Assembly: GCF_003260015.1 (NCBI RefSeq)
Contig: NZ_QCXS01000003.1
Location: 1,044,315 to 1,108,314, forward strand
DNA: 64,000 nt
From: Nakamurella deserti
GTDB taxonomy: Bacteria > Actinomycetota > Actinomycetes > Mycobacteriales > Nakamurellaceae
Reading direction: 5' to 3'
Shown: positions 54,104-64,000 of the stretch, in pieces
Layout of the letters: each line of letters opens with the position of its first letter
Numbering within the stretch: the stretch's first letter is position 1
Notes under the pieces: generated by a model
Database searches by the model: none
Told to the model about the DNA's origin: nothing
The model's input: only the letters and a program-made list of their open reading frames with translations
Made by a program: the position numbers and the translations under genes

Positions 54104-55438
54104 ATGACCGCCACGCTGTCGTCGCCGATCACCGAGACCCGCTTCGCCGCAACGGCTCCCGCCGGCACCATCGCCGCCGACGCCGAGGCGCTCCGGGCGG
54201 AGTGGGCGGTAGACGCACGGTGGTCGGGCATCGAGCGCACCTACAGCGCCGAGGACGTCGTGCGCCTCCGCGGCACCGTCACCGAGGAGCACACGCTGGC
54301 CCGTCGCGGCGCCGAGCGCTTCTGGGACCAGCTGCAGCACAAGACCTTCACCCGGGCACTCGGTGCCCTGACCGGCAACCAGGCCGTGCAGATGGTCCGC
54401 GGCGGGCTCGACGCCATCTACCTGTCCGGCTGGCAGGTCGCCGCCGACGCCAACCTGTCCGGCCAGACCTACCCGGACCAGAGCCTGTACCCGGCGAACT
54501 CGGTGCCGGCCGTCGTCCGCCGGATCAACAACGCGTTGCTGCGCGCCGACCAGATCGACCACTCCACCGGGAAGGCCGGGACCGATTACCTGGTGCCCAT
54601 CATCGCCGACGCCGAGGCCGGCTTCGGCGGGCCGCTCAACGCCTTCGAGCTGATGAAGTCGATGATCGCCGCGGGTGCGGCGGGCGTGCACTGGGAGGAC
54701 CAGCTCGCCTCGGAGAAGAAGTGCGGCCACCTCGGCGGCAAGGTCCTGGTCCCCACCAGCCAGCACGTCCGCACCCTCAACGCCGCCCGACTCGCCGCCG
54801 ACATCGAGAACGTGCCGACCCTGGTCATCGCCCGTACCGACGCGCTCGCCGCCGACCTGCTCACCAGCGACGTCGACGAGACCGACGCCGCGTTCATCAC
54901 CGGTGAGCGGACCGCGGAGGGCTTCTTCCGGGTCCGCAACGGCATCGAGCCGGTGCTGGCCCGGGCGAAGCGGTACGCGCCCTACTCCGACCTCATCTGG
55001 GTCGAGACCGGCACCCCCGACCTGGGTCTCGCCCGGGAGTTCGCCACCGAGATGCGCCGCGAGTTCCCCGACCAGATGTTCGCCTACAACTGCTCGCCGT
55101 CGTTCAACTGGCGGGCGGCGTTGTCCGACGACGAGATCGCCACGTTCCAGGACGAACTCGGCGAGTTGGGCTACAAGTTCCAGTTCATCACCCTGGCCGG
55201 TTTCCACGCGCTCAACCACTCGATGTTCCACCTCGCGCAGGGTTACTCCCGGTCCGGGATGAGCGCCTACGTCGAGCTGCAGGAAGCCGAGTTCGCCGAC
55301 GAGAGCAACGGCTACACCGCGGTCAAGCACCAGGCCGAGGTCGGCACCGGTTACTTCGACAAGGTCGCCACCGCCCTGAATCCGAACTCCGGCACCCTCG
55401 CGATGAGCGGCTCCACCGAGGAGCAGCAGTTCCACTGA
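54104..55438 (+). CDS. aceA: Isocitrate lyase
   Basis: Isocitrate lyase of 444 residues, cleaving isocitrate to glyoxylate and succinate, the first step of the glyoxylate shunt used for growth on acetate and fatty acids. The catalytic signature is complete ([15 protein letters not shown], with the nucleophile Cys). [30 protein letters not shown] acidic metal ligands ([14 protein letters not shown]) and NCSPSFNWR are also present. Length is that of bacterial enzymes. It is divergent from ramB and 59 nt upstream of the malate synthase gene, forming an inducible acetate operon. An AT-rich stretch (54004-54040) in the divergent gap is a reasonable place for RamB and polymerase binding, though no strong motif stands out. 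Confidence 0.97.
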   Translation: MTATLSSPITETRFAATAPAGTIAADAEALRAEWAVDARWSGIERTYSAEDVVRLRGTVTEEHTLARRGAERFWDQLQHKTFTRALGALTGNQAVQMVRGGLDAIYLSGWQVAADANLSGQTYPDQSLYPANSVPAVVRRINNALLRADQIDHSTGKAGTDYLVPIIADAEAGFGGPLNAFELMKSMIAAGAAGVHWEDQLASEKKCGHLGGKVLVPTSQHVRTLNAARLAADIENVPTLVIARTDALAADLLTSDVDETDAAFITGERTAEGFFRVRNGIEPVLARAKRYAPYSDLIWVETGTPDLGLAREFATEMRREFPDQMFAYNCSPSFNWRAALSDDEIATFQDELGELGYKFQFITLAGFHALNHSMFHLAQGYSRSGMSAYVELQEAEFADESNGYTAVKHQAEVGTGYFDKVATALNPNSGTLAMSGSTEEQQFH

Positions 55439-55497
55439 GCCGACCCGGCGCCCCCGACTCCCCTGTCACAGCGACACCGTCCAGAGACGAGACCCCC

Positions 55498-57183
<1,686 letters not shown>

Positions 57184-57197
57184 TCAGCGGGTCCGCG

Positions 57198-57242
57198 CCG
57201 CACCTCGCCCCGTCCGGGATTCCCGGGCGGGGCGTGGTGCGG
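57198..57242. terminator. Strong stem-loop after aceB
   Basis: CCGCACC pairs with GGTGCGG at the base. After one T-T mismatch, CGCCCCG-T-CCGGG pairs with CCCGG-G-CGGGGCG (one G-T pair) around an ATT loop, giving about 20 base pairs in 45 nt starting 15 nt after the aceB stop. It may also end the convergent permease transcript. A U-tract is lacking. Confidence 0.65.
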
Positions 57243-57426
57243 TGGCCGTCGCAGAGCCGGGTAGGGGGCGTCCTCACGTCGGTCTGCCACCCGGGCCGGT
57301 TCCACGCCAGCTCGGACCCTGGAGGCCTCTCCCGGATCTCCGGTGATGACCGCGCGGACGATCGGACCTGCCGGGTCTGCCGTTCCCGAGGCGTGCGCCG
57401 GTCGCCGCACCGCCGACGCGCTGTCC

Positions 57427-58854
57427 TCAGCCCTGGAGCTCCTCGGCGTCTCCGAGCCCCTCGGGCTTCACCCCGAGCCGCCGGTTGATCAGCAGCGTCA
57501 CCCCGAACAGCACCAGCCCGATCACCAGCACCCAGCCGGCCAGCACGTACTGCGTGGACGGCCGGCCCGACAGTGGCGTCACCAGGAACACGCAGGCGAC
57601 CACCCCGATGACCGGCAGCACCGTCGGCGCCCGGAAGTACTTCGTCGCCGAGGTGTCGCGCCGCAGCACCAGCACCGCCACGTTGACCACCGCGAACACC
57701 GCGAGCAGCAGCAACGAGGTGGTCCCGCCGAGCACCGCCACCGCGTCCGACGACGCCAGCGAGACGTAGGTGATGAGCAGCACCGACAGTCCGGTGGTGA
57801 ACAGGATCGCCACCCACGGCGTGCACCGGTCCTGGTGCACCCGGCCCAGCACGGGCGGCAGCACCCGGTGCCTGGCCATCCCGTAGATGAGTCGGCTGGC
57901 CATCAGCATGTTGATCAGCGCCGAGTTCGCCACCGCGAACATCGAGATGAACGGCAGGATGTCGCCGATCGGCAGCCCCGGCGCGCCGGCCCGCACCACC
58001 TCCACCAGCGGGGTGTCGCTGTCGGCGAGCTGCCCGACCGGCACCAGCGCCACCGACACGATCGCCACCAGGACGTAGATGATGCCGGTGACGGTCAACC
58101 CGGTGAGCATGACCTTGGGGAAGATCTTCACCGGGTCCTTCGTCTCCTCGGCCATGTTCACCGAGTCCTCGAAGCCCACCATCGCGAAGAACGCCAGCGA
58201 CGTCGCCGTGGTGACGGCCAGGAACGTGCCCTTGTCCTGCGCCGACTCGAACGCCACCACCCGGGAGAAGTCGGGGTCGCCGTCGACGAACGCCCACAGC
58301 CCGACCATGATCACCAGCAGCAGCCCGGACAGCTCGATGAGCGTCAGCACCACGTTCGCCTTGACGCTCTCCCCCACCCCGCGGAAGTTGACCAGCGCCA
58401 CCAGCGCCATGAAGCCGAGCGCGATGAACAGCACCCCGCTGTCGCCGAGGTCGAGCTCGAACCCCTCCACGAGGTTGGACGCGAACGCCCGGGACGCCGT
58501 CGACGCCGAGGTGATGCCGGACGACATCACCACGAACGCCACCAGGAACGTGAAGACGTGGATGCCGAACGCCTTGTGGGTGTACAGCGCCGCCCCGGCC
58601 GCCTGCGGGTACTTGGTGACTAGCTCCAGATAGCTGAACGCCGTCACCATGGCGACCGCGAAGGCGATGAGGAACGGCAACCAGGCCGCGCCGCCGACCT
58701 CGGAGGCGACGTCGCCGGTCAGGGCGTAGACCCCGGTGCCGAGGATGTCACCGACGATGAACAGCAGCAGGAGCTTGGGTCCCATCACCCGTTTCAGGGC
58801 GGGCTGCTCGCGGGGAGACCGGGTTGCGGACGTTTCGGTGTCGGACGCGGCCAT
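57427..58854 (-). CDS. APC family amino-acid permease
   Basis: A 475-residue permease with about twelve membrane segments. The first helix carries the superfamily motif LLFIVGDILGTGVYALTGDV, in which the broken helix binds substrate. AFSYLELVTKYPQAAGAALY follows. The helix 6 region (ATSLAFFAMVGFEDSVNMAE) has the conserved F-x-G-x-e. It resembles cationic or general amino-acid/polyamine permeases. The cytoplasmic N terminus is short and Thr/Ser-rich. It converges with aceB. Substrate unknown. Confidence 0.88.
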   Translation of the reverse strand: MAASDTETSATRSPREQPALKRVMGPKLLLLFIVGDILGTGVYALTGDVASEVGGAAWLPFLIAFAVAMVTAFSYLELVTKYPQAAGAALYTHKAFGIHVFTFLVAFVVMSSGITSASTASRAFASNLVEGFELDLGDSGVLFIALGFMALVALVNFRGVGESVKANVVLTLIELSGLLLVIMVGLWAFVDGDPDFSRVVAFESAQDKGTFLAVTTATSLAFFAMVGFEDSVNMAEETKDPVKIFPKVMLTGLTVTGIIYVLVAIVSVALVPVGQLADSDTPLVEVVRAGAPGLPIGDILPFISMFAVANSALINMLMASRLIYGMARHRVLPPVLGRVHQDRCTPWVAILFTTGLSVLLITYVSLASSDAVAVLGGTTSLLLLAVFAVVNVAVLVLRRDTSATKYFRAPTVLPVIGVVACVFLVTPLSGRPSTQYVLAGWVLVIGLVLFGVTLLINRRLGVKPEGLGDAEELQG

Positions 58855-58926
58855 CGGATCTCCCTGTGGGTGAACGACGCAGGGCGTCAGTGCACCACAC
58901 AGTCCCGCGTCACGCGCGGGCGGACG

Positions 58927-59430
58927 TCAGTTGGGCGTCGGGTTGGCGTCGAAGGGCGGGTCGTTGAGCTCCGGGGTCCGGCCGGCCCGGCGCGGCCGGG
59001 TGATCACGGCGACGACGACCATGCCCAGACCCAGCACCGTGTTGAGTGCCCAGTCGGCTGCACCGATGCCCATGCCGTCGTTGCTCACCGTCGGATCGGC
59101 GAGCACCGAATACAGCCAGATCAGGAAGTAGAAGACGCCGCCGACACCCAGGTACACCGCGCTGCCGAACGCCGACCGCAGGCCCAGGACCACGCCGAGG
59201 ACGCCGAAGACCAGGCGCACCAGGTTGTCCAGACCCGAGGTGCCGAAGACGCCGAACAACCGTCCGCCGTGTTCGGTGAAGTCGGCCCCGCCGGCGTCGG
59301 TGGTGATCCCGGGGATGAACCCCAGCACGCCGAGGACGAGGAACACGACTCCGAACACGAGCGCCGCCTGCTGGATGGGCAGCCGTCCGGGCTCGGAGTT
59401 GGGCACGGGACCGATGGACGGTCGGGGCAT
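58927..59430 (-). CDS. DUF4383 membrane protein
   Basis: A 167-residue protein with four membrane helices and the DUF4383 pattern: QQAALVFGVVFLVLGVLGFI, PGITTD, FGVFGTSGLDNLVRLVFGVL, then YLGVGGVFYFLIWLYSVLAD and NTVLGLGMVVVAV. Widespread in actinobacteria, function unknown. The ATG at 59430 (MPRPSIGPV) has an excellent AGGAGG and is preferred to two upstream in-frame starts. A 3' hydrophilic tail ends in a Pro/Asn-rich segment. Confidence 0.85.
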   Translation of the reverse strand: MPRPSIGPVPNSEPGRLPIQQAALVFGVVFLVLGVLGFIPGITTDAGGADFTEHGGRLFGVFGTSGLDNLVRLVFGVLGVVLGLRSAFGSAVYLGVGGVFYFLIWLYSVLADPTVSNDGMGIGAADWALNTVLGLGMVVVAVITRPRRAGRTPELNDPPFDANPTPN

Positions 59431-59526
59431 CAGGGCCTCCTGGGACAGCGCCGCGACCCGCGCGACAGAGCGGGCTGCCGACCGGTTGGACATCCGCACT
59501 CTCACTGGTGCCCGACAGCCGGACGG

Positions 59527-59918
59527 TCAAACCCCGCCGGCCGGGCTGGACTCGGAAGGCGTAGGGCCCGAACCGCAGCACGGCGACGAGCAGCGACAGC
59601 AACCCGAGGACGGCGCCCGGCACGGCGGCGCCCGCCTCGTGCCGGCGGACGTGGGTCACCACCGCCCCGACCATCATCAGGACGCGTCCGGACGCCACGA
59701 TCGGCACCAGCACGGGGGGCGACGTCCGACGCCGCGGGCAGGATCAGTCCCAGCGCGCCGGGCACCTCGGCCGCCCCGATCGTCTGCACGGCGGCCGGCG
59801 TGAGTCCCCGGCCCAGCTCATACCCGAGCTCTGAAACTTCTGCCTCGGCTGGGACAGCTTCATAGCCCGCACCCAGGTACGCCGCGGCCGTCAACCCGGC
59901 GACGATCCACCACACCAC
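59527..59918 (-). pseudogene. Frameshifted DoxX-family membrane protein
   Basis: The DoxX pattern is split across frames. The 5' part reads VVWWIVAGLTAAAYLGAGYE through VQTIGAAEVPGALGLILPAA and SDVAP. In the next frame the sequence continues VLVPIVASGRVLMMVGAVVT, then HVRRHEAG and LLSLLVAVLRFGPYAF. The join lies at a run of six G on the + strand (59714-59719); removing one base restores VAP-VLVPIVA. After FGPYAF the expected stop (59527) is in the third frame, suggesting a second shift near 59550. It is either a decayed gene, a phase-variable tract or sequencing error. It is divergent from a MarR regulator, which may have controlled it. Confidence 0.7.
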
Positions 59919-59982
59919 GTTCCGGACAGCTCCAGCCACTCGTCGATGAGTTGAACTTCCACGCCGACGGTCGCCGCTGAAA

Positions 59983-59997
59983 GTTGAACCGTCAAAC
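59983..59997. promoter_or_regulatory. Possible MarR operator
   Basis: GTTGAACCGTCAAAC is an imperfect inverted repeat 21 nt before the MarR gene start. A second GTTGAAC lies at 59950-59956, in the same divergent gap before the doxX remnant. Arrangement and position fit autoregulation by a MarR dimer, but the symmetry is weak. Confidence 0.3.
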
Positions 59998-60017
59998 AAC
60001 TGGGTACGGTGGACGGC

Positions 60018-60482
60018 ATGGAGGAACCCCGCTGGCTGTCGGCCGCCGAGCTGTCGACCTGGATGTCGCTCGCCAAGCTGATGGTCGTCCTGCCGTCGAC
60101 GCTGGACAGCCGCCTGCAGCGCGAGTCCGGGCTCACCTACTTCGAGTACATGGTGCTGGCCGCGTTGTCGGACCGGCACGACCACCGCATGCGGATGAGT
60201 GACCTGGCGGCGTTCGCCAACGGCTCGGTCTCGCGGCTGTCCCACGTGGCGCGGCGACTCGAGGCGCAGGGACTGGTCCGCCGGGAGCCGTCGCCCGACG
60301 ACCGCCGATCCATCCTGATGGCGCTCACCGACGACGGGCGCGCCCGGATGGTCGCGGCCGCCCCGGACCACGTCGACGCGGTCCGCAGCCATGTGATGGA
60401 CCCGCTCACCCCCGAGCAGGTCGCCCAGCTCGGGGTCATCGCCGACCGCATCACCGCCACCATGGACCCCGACGCCTGCTGA
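60018..60482 (+). CDS. MarR family transcriptional regulator
   Basis: A 154-residue winged-helix regulator. The DNA-binding core is visible: LTYFEYMVLAALSD, MRMSDLAAFANGSVSRLSHV (recognition region), ARRLEAQGLVRREPSPDDRR (wing with the conserved D-x-R), then ILMALTDDGRARM. The C-terminal helices complete the dimer domain. The ATG at 60018 is chosen over a GTG three codons upstream. It is divergent from the doxX remnant, a frequent MarR/HxlR-type pairing, so the natural target may already be lost. Confidence 0.9.
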   Translation: MEEPRWLSAAELSTWMSLAKLMVVLPSTLDSRLQRESGLTYFEYMVLAALSDRHDHRMRMSDLAAFANGSVSRLSHVARRLEAQGLVRREPSPDDRRSILMALTDDGRARMVAAAPDHVDAVRSHVMDPLTPEQVAQLGVIADRITATMDPDAC

Positions 60483-60609
60483 GACCCCTCGGTCGCCCCG
60501 CCGCGCACCGCCGGGCCCCAGCGGGTCGGGTGCGGTGCGCACCACCGGCCGACCGCCGTCCCCATCGGACCCGGTCCGCAGGGTCCGGAGCCGCCGGAGT
60601 CGCGAGCGG

Positions 60610-61659
60610 TCAGGAGGCCGGCGGCGCCGACGTTCCCCGCGCCACCAGCACCGGCTCCAGCAGCGTGCGGGTGGTCGGCAGGGTGGGGTCGTCGATCCGG
60701 GCGAGCAGCGCCCGGGCCGCGCCGATACCCACCGTCTCGCTGCGATCGTCCACCGACGTCAGGTCGAGGTAGCGCGACTGGGCGAGTGGCGAGTTGTCGT
60801 ACCCGACGAGCGAGACGTCGGCCGGCACGGACAGACCGCGCTCACGCAACGCCGCCAGCGCGCCGAGAGCCATCGAGTCGTTGGCCGCGAACACCGCGGT
60901 GGTGTCGGGGAACCGGTCCCACAGCGCGGCGACCGCCCGGTAGCCGTCCTCCTCGGTGGTGCCACCCGCGGTGTTGGACAACCGGAGATCGACGCCGGCG
61001 GCGGCCACCGCCTCCTCGAACCCGGTCCGCCGACGGGCCGCCGGACCGCCGGCCCCGGACAGGTGGCCGATCCGCCGGTGCCCGAGCGAACGGAGGTGCG
61101 CGACCACCTGCCGGCCACCGGCCTCGTCGTCGGCCGTGACGAGGTCCGCCTGCGGCGGCATCACCTCGCGCCAGCCGGCCACCACCGTCGGCCCCCGCCA
61201 GGTCGCGAGCAGCGCGCTGTCGGGCTCGGCGGCCAGCACGAGGCCGTCGGCGCGGGCGGCCAGGTTGTCGAGGTCGGCGCGCGCCTGGGAGGCCGTGAGC
61301 TGCAGGTCGGAGACCGCGAGGTGGTACCCGCGCCCCGACAGCTCGCCCTGGATCGAGCGGACCAACCCGACGAAGGACGGGTTGCGGTAGTCGTCGATCA
61401 GGACCTCGACACTGTGGGTGCGACGACTGGCCAGCACCGTGGCCGCACGGCTCGGCCGGTAACCCAGCTCCGCGATGGCCGCGTGCACGGCAGCCCGTCG
61501 TGTCGCGCTGACCTGTGGTGAGTCGCGCAGCACCAGCGAGACCAGGGACTTGCTGACGCCAGCCGCCCGGGCCACGTCGTAGATCGTCGGCGGCGGCCGG
61601 TCGCCGACGCCGCCCGTCACCGTCCCGTCCACCCGCACTCCGATCGCTCGAGGTCCCAT
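60610..61659 (-). CDS. LacI family transcriptional regulator
   Basis: A 349-residue regulator. The HTH and hinge read PTIYDVARAAGVSKSLVSLV, then the periplasmic-binding-protein-like core: VEVLIDDYRNPSFVGLVRSI, GLVLAAEPDSALL, HRRIGHLSG, then AVFAANDSMALGALAAL and VSLVGYDNSPLAQSRYLDL. These proteins repress sugar genes and release DNA on ligand binding. It is divergent from a Gfo/Idh-isomerase operon whose promoter contains a perfect LacI-type palindrome. A TACGAT element on the minus strand (61708-61713) next to the palindrome may be its own -10 box, so autoregulation is likely. Confidence 0.92.
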   Translation of the reverse strand: MGPRAIGVRVDGTVTGGVGDRPPPTIYDVARAAGVSKSLVSLVLRDSPQVSATRRAAVHAAIAELGYRPSRAATVLASRRTHSVEVLIDDYRNPSFVGLVRSIQGELSGRGYHLAVSDLQLTASQARADLDNLAARADGLVLAAEPDSALLATWRGPTVVAGWREVMPPQADLVTADDEAGGRQVVAHLRSLGHRRIGHLSGAGGPAARRRTGFEEAVAAAGVDLRLSNTAGGTTEEDGYRAVAALWDRFPDTTAVFAANDSMALGALAALRERGLSVPADVSLVGYDNSPLAQSRYLDLTSVDDRSETVGIGAARALLARIDDPTLPTTRTLLEPVLVARGTSAPPAS

Positions 61660-61688
61660 CGTCACCCACAGAGACCGCCGGGACGTGG

Positions 61689-61717
61689 TTGACAGCCCCG
61701 GGCGCTCATCGTACCTT
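61689..61717 (+). promoter_or_regulatory. Promoter of the Gfo/Idh-isomerase operon
   Basis: A perfect -35 box TTGACA (61689-61694), a 17-nt spacer, and TACCTT (61712-61717) as -10 predict initiation near 61724, inside the LacI palindrome. The promoter faces the sugar genes. Confidence 0.65.
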
Positions 61718-61747
61718 GTTGGAGCGCTCCATTGGAGCGCTCCAACA
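61717..61747. promoter_or_regulatory. LacI-type operator, 31-bp perfect palindrome
   Basis: Two TTGGAGCGCTCCA-type palindromes lie back to back around a single central T, so that the whole 31 bp is itself palindromic. TGGAGCGCTCCA has the central CG typical of LacI-family sites. It overlaps the end of the -10 box and the predicted start site, so bound repressor would block initiation. It sits 42 nt before the dehydrogenase ATG and 58 nt from the repressor ATG. Confidence 0.85.
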
Positions 61748-61788
61748 GCCCGCCCCATCGGGCGAAGACCCCCGTCAAAGGAGATGGA

Positions 61789-62991
61789 ATGGCCGACAGT
61801 CTCGGCGTCGCCGTCATCGGTGCCGGCATGGCCGGCAAGGCCCACGCCGCCGCCTACCGCACCGCGTCCGCGCTCTACAGCCCGACGCTGCCCGAGATCC
61901 GCCTGGTCTCCATCGGCGACGTCAACGAGCACTTCGGCACGCTGGCCGCCCAGCGGTTCGGCTACCAGCGCTGGGACGCCTCGTGGCAGGCGATCGCGGA
62001 GAACCCGGACGTCGACGTGGTCAGCGTCGTCATCGCCAACAAGCTGCACCGCGAGGTCGTCGAGGGCCTGCTGGCCGCCGGCAAGCACGTGCTGTGCGAG
62101 AAGCCGCTCAGCGACACCCTCGATGACGCGCGGGCGATGGCCGACGCCGCCCGCACCGCGAACTCGGTGGCCAAGGTCGGTTTCACCTTCCGTCGCACCC
62201 CCGGCATCGCCTACATCCGTGAGCTGATCCGGTCCGGTGACCTGGGCGAGGTGCTGCACTTCTCCGGGCGGTACTGGACCGACTACGGCTGCGACCCGCA
62301 CGGCCCGATGAGCTGGCGCTTCGCCGGCGAACCCGGCTCCGGGGCGCTCGCCGACGTCGGCAGCCACCTGGCCTACGTGTCCGAGTTCCTCTGCGGCGCC
62401 ATGACCTCGGTCAGCGGCGGACAGCTGTCCACCGTCATCACCGAGCGGCCGGTGCCGCTGGGCGCGGTGATGGGCCACGACCACGCCGAGGTCTCCGACG
62501 TCTTCGAGCCGGTCACCAACGACGACTACGCCGCGTTCTCGGCGACGTTCGAGAACGGCGTCGGGGCGCTCGAGGTCTCCCGGGTCGCCGCCGGCCACGC
62601 CAACAGCCTCATCTTCGAGGTGTTCTGCGAGAACGGCGCCGCGAAGTTCGACCAGCGCCGCCCGGCCGAGATCGAGCTGTTCCTGCGCGAGGGGAAGTCC
62701 GCCCAGAACGGTTACCGCCAGGTCATCCTCGGCCCGGAGCACCCCTACATCGCCGGCGGCCTGGCCATGGACGCCCCCAGCGTCGGCTTCGGCCAGAACG
62801 ACGCCTTCGCCTACCAGGCGCGGGCCTTCCTCGAGGAGGTCGCCGGCGTCCCGGAGTCCGAGAGCCTGCCGCGCTGCGCCACCTTCGACGAGGGCGTGCA
62901 CAACATGGAACTGCTCGCCGCCGTCGCCGAGTCCGCGGCGAACAACGGTGCCACCGTCGCCACTGTCGCCACCCAGGGAGTGTCCGCATGA
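61789..62991 (+). CDS. Gfo/Idh/MocA family NAD(P)-dependent sugar dehydrogenase
   Basis: A 400-residue oxidoreductase acting on sugars, inositols or their derivatives. The N-terminal Rossmann fold reads LGVAVIGAGMAGKAHAAAYR. The conserved catalytic motif is CEKPLSDTLDDA (E-K-P), and the second-domain segment SWRFAGEPGSGALADVGSHL carries the G-x-x-x-D-x-G-x-H motif with likely catalytic Asp and His. Length is typical. The ATG at 61789 has a strong AAAGGAG. Its stop overlaps the next start (ATGA). Controlled by the adjacent LacI repressor. The exact substrate cannot be named. Confidence 0.92.
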   Translation: MADSLGVAVIGAGMAGKAHAAAYRTASALYSPTLPEIRLVSIGDVNEHFGTLAAQRFGYQRWDASWQAIAENPDVDVVSVVIANKLHREVVEGLLAAGKHVLCEKPLSDTLDDARAMADAARTANSVAKVGFTFRRTPGIAYIRELIRSGDLGEVLHFSGRYWTDYGCDPHGPMSWRFAGEPGSGALADVGSHLAYVSEFLCGAMTSVSGGQLSTVITERPVPLGAVMGHDHAEVSDVFEPVTNDDYAAFSATFENGVGALEVSRVAAGHANSLIFEVFCENGAAKFDQRRPAEIELFLREGKSAQNGYRQVILGPEHPYIAGGLAMDAPSVGFGQNDAFAYQARAFLEEVAGVPESESLPRCATFDEGVHNMELLAAVAESAANNGATVATVATQGVSA

Positions 62992-63989
62992 AGCTCGGCG
63001 TCTACAACGCGATCCTGCACGACCGTCCGCTGCCCGAGGCGCTGAAGGTCGTCGCCGACCTGGGCCTGACCGGCATCGAGATCAACTCCGGCGGCTTCCT
63101 GCCGCCGGTGCACATCCCGACCTTCGACGACATCCTGGTCTCCGACACCGCCCGGGACGACTACCTGGGCCTCTTCGAGGGCACCGGGGTGGCCATCGCC
63201 GGCCTGAACTGCAACGGCAACCCGCTGCACCCGAACCCCGCCATCGGCGACAAGCACGCCGAGGACGTCCGCCGTTCCATCCGGCTCGCGCACCGGCTCG
63301 GCCAGCACCGCGTGGTCACCATGTCCGGGCTGCCCGGCGGCGAGCCCGGGGCGACCCGGGTCAACTGGGTGGTCAACGCCTGGAACTCCGCCGCGCTGGA
63401 CGTGCTGGACTACCAGTGGGGCGTCGCCGTTCCGTTCTGGCAGGAGATCGACGCGCTCGCTGGCGACCATGACGTCAAGGTCGCGCTGGAGCTGCACCCG
63501 CAGAACCTGGTCTTCAACACCGCCGACGTGTTGATGCTGGTCGAGCGGGCCGGCGTGCAGCACGTCGGCGTCGAGCTCGACGCCTCGCACCTGTTCTGGC
63601 AGCAGATGGACCCGGTCGCCGTCGTGCGCAAGCTCGGTCGTCTGGTCTACCAGGCGGCCGCGAAGGACGTCCGGATCAACGCCGACACCGCCGCTCTCAA
63701 CGGTGTGCTGGACAACAGTTTCCGTCGGCTGTCTGCCGACGAGGCGCGCACCAACCTGGGCGGCGACGAGTGGGCCAACGCATGGCCCACTCCCGCCGCC
63801 TGGGACTTCGTCGCGCTGGGCAAGGGCCACGACACCGCGTTCTGGACGGAGTTCCTGCGCGCATTGCACGAGGTCGACCCCGACATGCTGGTCAACATCG
63901 AGCACGAGGACACCGAGCTGGGCCGCATCGAGGGGCTCGAGGTCGCCGCGAAGGTGCTGCTCGACGCCGACGCCGCACTCGGTCGCTGA
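62988..63989 (+). CDS. Sugar phosphate isomerase/epimerase (xylose-isomerase-like TIM barrel)
   Basis: A 333-residue TIM-barrel protein of the AP-endonuclease-2/xylose-isomerase-like superfamily. The barrel opens with KLGVYNAILHDRPLPEALKV, then LGLTGIEINSGGF. Metal ligands expected at strand ends are seen in VALELHPQN (Glu), HVGVELDASHLFW (Asp and His) and MLVNIEHED (Glu). It overlaps the dehydrogenase gene by 4 nt and is thus cotranslated; the pair is a common module for oxidising and isomerising rare sugars or polyols. The remaining 11 nt of the window contain nothing, and the operon may continue beyond it. Confidence 0.9.
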   Translation: MKLGVYNAILHDRPLPEALKVVADLGLTGIEINSGGFLPPVHIPTFDDILVSDTARDDYLGLFEGTGVAIAGLNCNGNPLHPNPAIGDKHAEDVRRSIRLAHRLGQHRVVTMSGLPGGEPGATRVNWVVNAWNSAALDVLDYQWGVAVPFWQEIDALAGDHDVKVALELHPQNLVFNTADVLMLVERAGVQHVGVELDASHLFWQQMDPVAVVRKLGRLVYQAAAKDVRINADTAALNGVLDNSFRRLSADEARTNLGGDEWANAWPTPAAWDFVALGKGHDTAFWTEFLRALHEVDPDMLVNIEHEDTELGRIEGLEVAAKVLLDADAALGR

Positions 63990-64000
63990 ACCCCCCGCGC

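Overview
This window is bacterial chromosomal DNA of very high GC content, with G/C-ending codons throughout and frequent GTG/TTG starts. Several gene families point to an actinomycete (Actinomycetota): a RamB-type regulator divergent from aceA-aceB, two cell-wall proteins ending in LAxTG sorting signals (the type used by class E sortases), and DUF4383, DUF6159, Pr6Pr and DUF2277 proteins. The species cannot be read from the sequence. I saw no rRNA, tRNA, CRISPR array, IS element or prophage. The window is mostly core and metabolic genes with a few accessory ones.

Layout. 1-0.9 kb: no convincing gene. 0.9-6.8 kb: an MFS exporter and an M13 metallopeptidase, a DivIVA-repeat protein with a low-complexity acidic tail, and two DNA-repair genes (an AlkA-like HhH-GPD glycosylase and endonuclease IV) that converge on a hairpin. 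6.96-8.54 kb: a translationally coupled pair, a four-helix membrane protein plus a DUF4868-like protein, which I read as a Kiwa anti-phage system (kwaA-kwaB). 8.6-23.6 kb: dehydrogenases, MFS, a STAS protein, alpha/beta-hydrolases, a DoxX-like protein, a GGDEF-EAL c-di-GMP protein, DUF2277, SMP-30, a MerR cluster, SRPBCC and DinB proteins, and a small membrane gene flanked by two copies of a palindromic repeat of about 74 nt.

23.7-27.0 kb: an asparagine-synthetase-like amidotransferase overlaps a circularly permuted ATP-grasp gene and is preceded by a 21-codon leader ORF. This is the best candidate for an undescribed biosynthetic unit. 27.3-36.0 kb: a lipoprotein sugar dehydrogenase, then two tandem, very large, secreted, wall-anchored subtilisin-fold proteins in which I cannot find the usual Asp and His catalytic motifs. 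36-42.3 kb: a DHA2 MFS, a DUF6159 protein, a GH31 glycosidase preceded by a repeat-rich gap, and two small membrane proteins.

42.5-51.0 kb: recC-recB-recD with overlapping starts and stops, giving the double-strand-break repair nuclease/helicase. 51.2-57.2 kb: a zinc alcohol dehydrogenase, then ramB divergent from aceA and aceB (glyoxylate shunt), closed by a strong hairpin. 57.4-60.5 kb: an amino-acid permease, a DUF4383 protein, a frameshifted doxX remnant and a MarR regulator. 60.6-64.0 kb: a LacI regulator divergent from a sugar-oxidation operon (Gfo/Idh/MocA dehydrogenase and TIM-barrel isomerase). A 31-bp perfect palindrome lies at the expected transcription start of that operon, immediately downstream of a TTGACA promoter. 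The operon probably continues past the window end.
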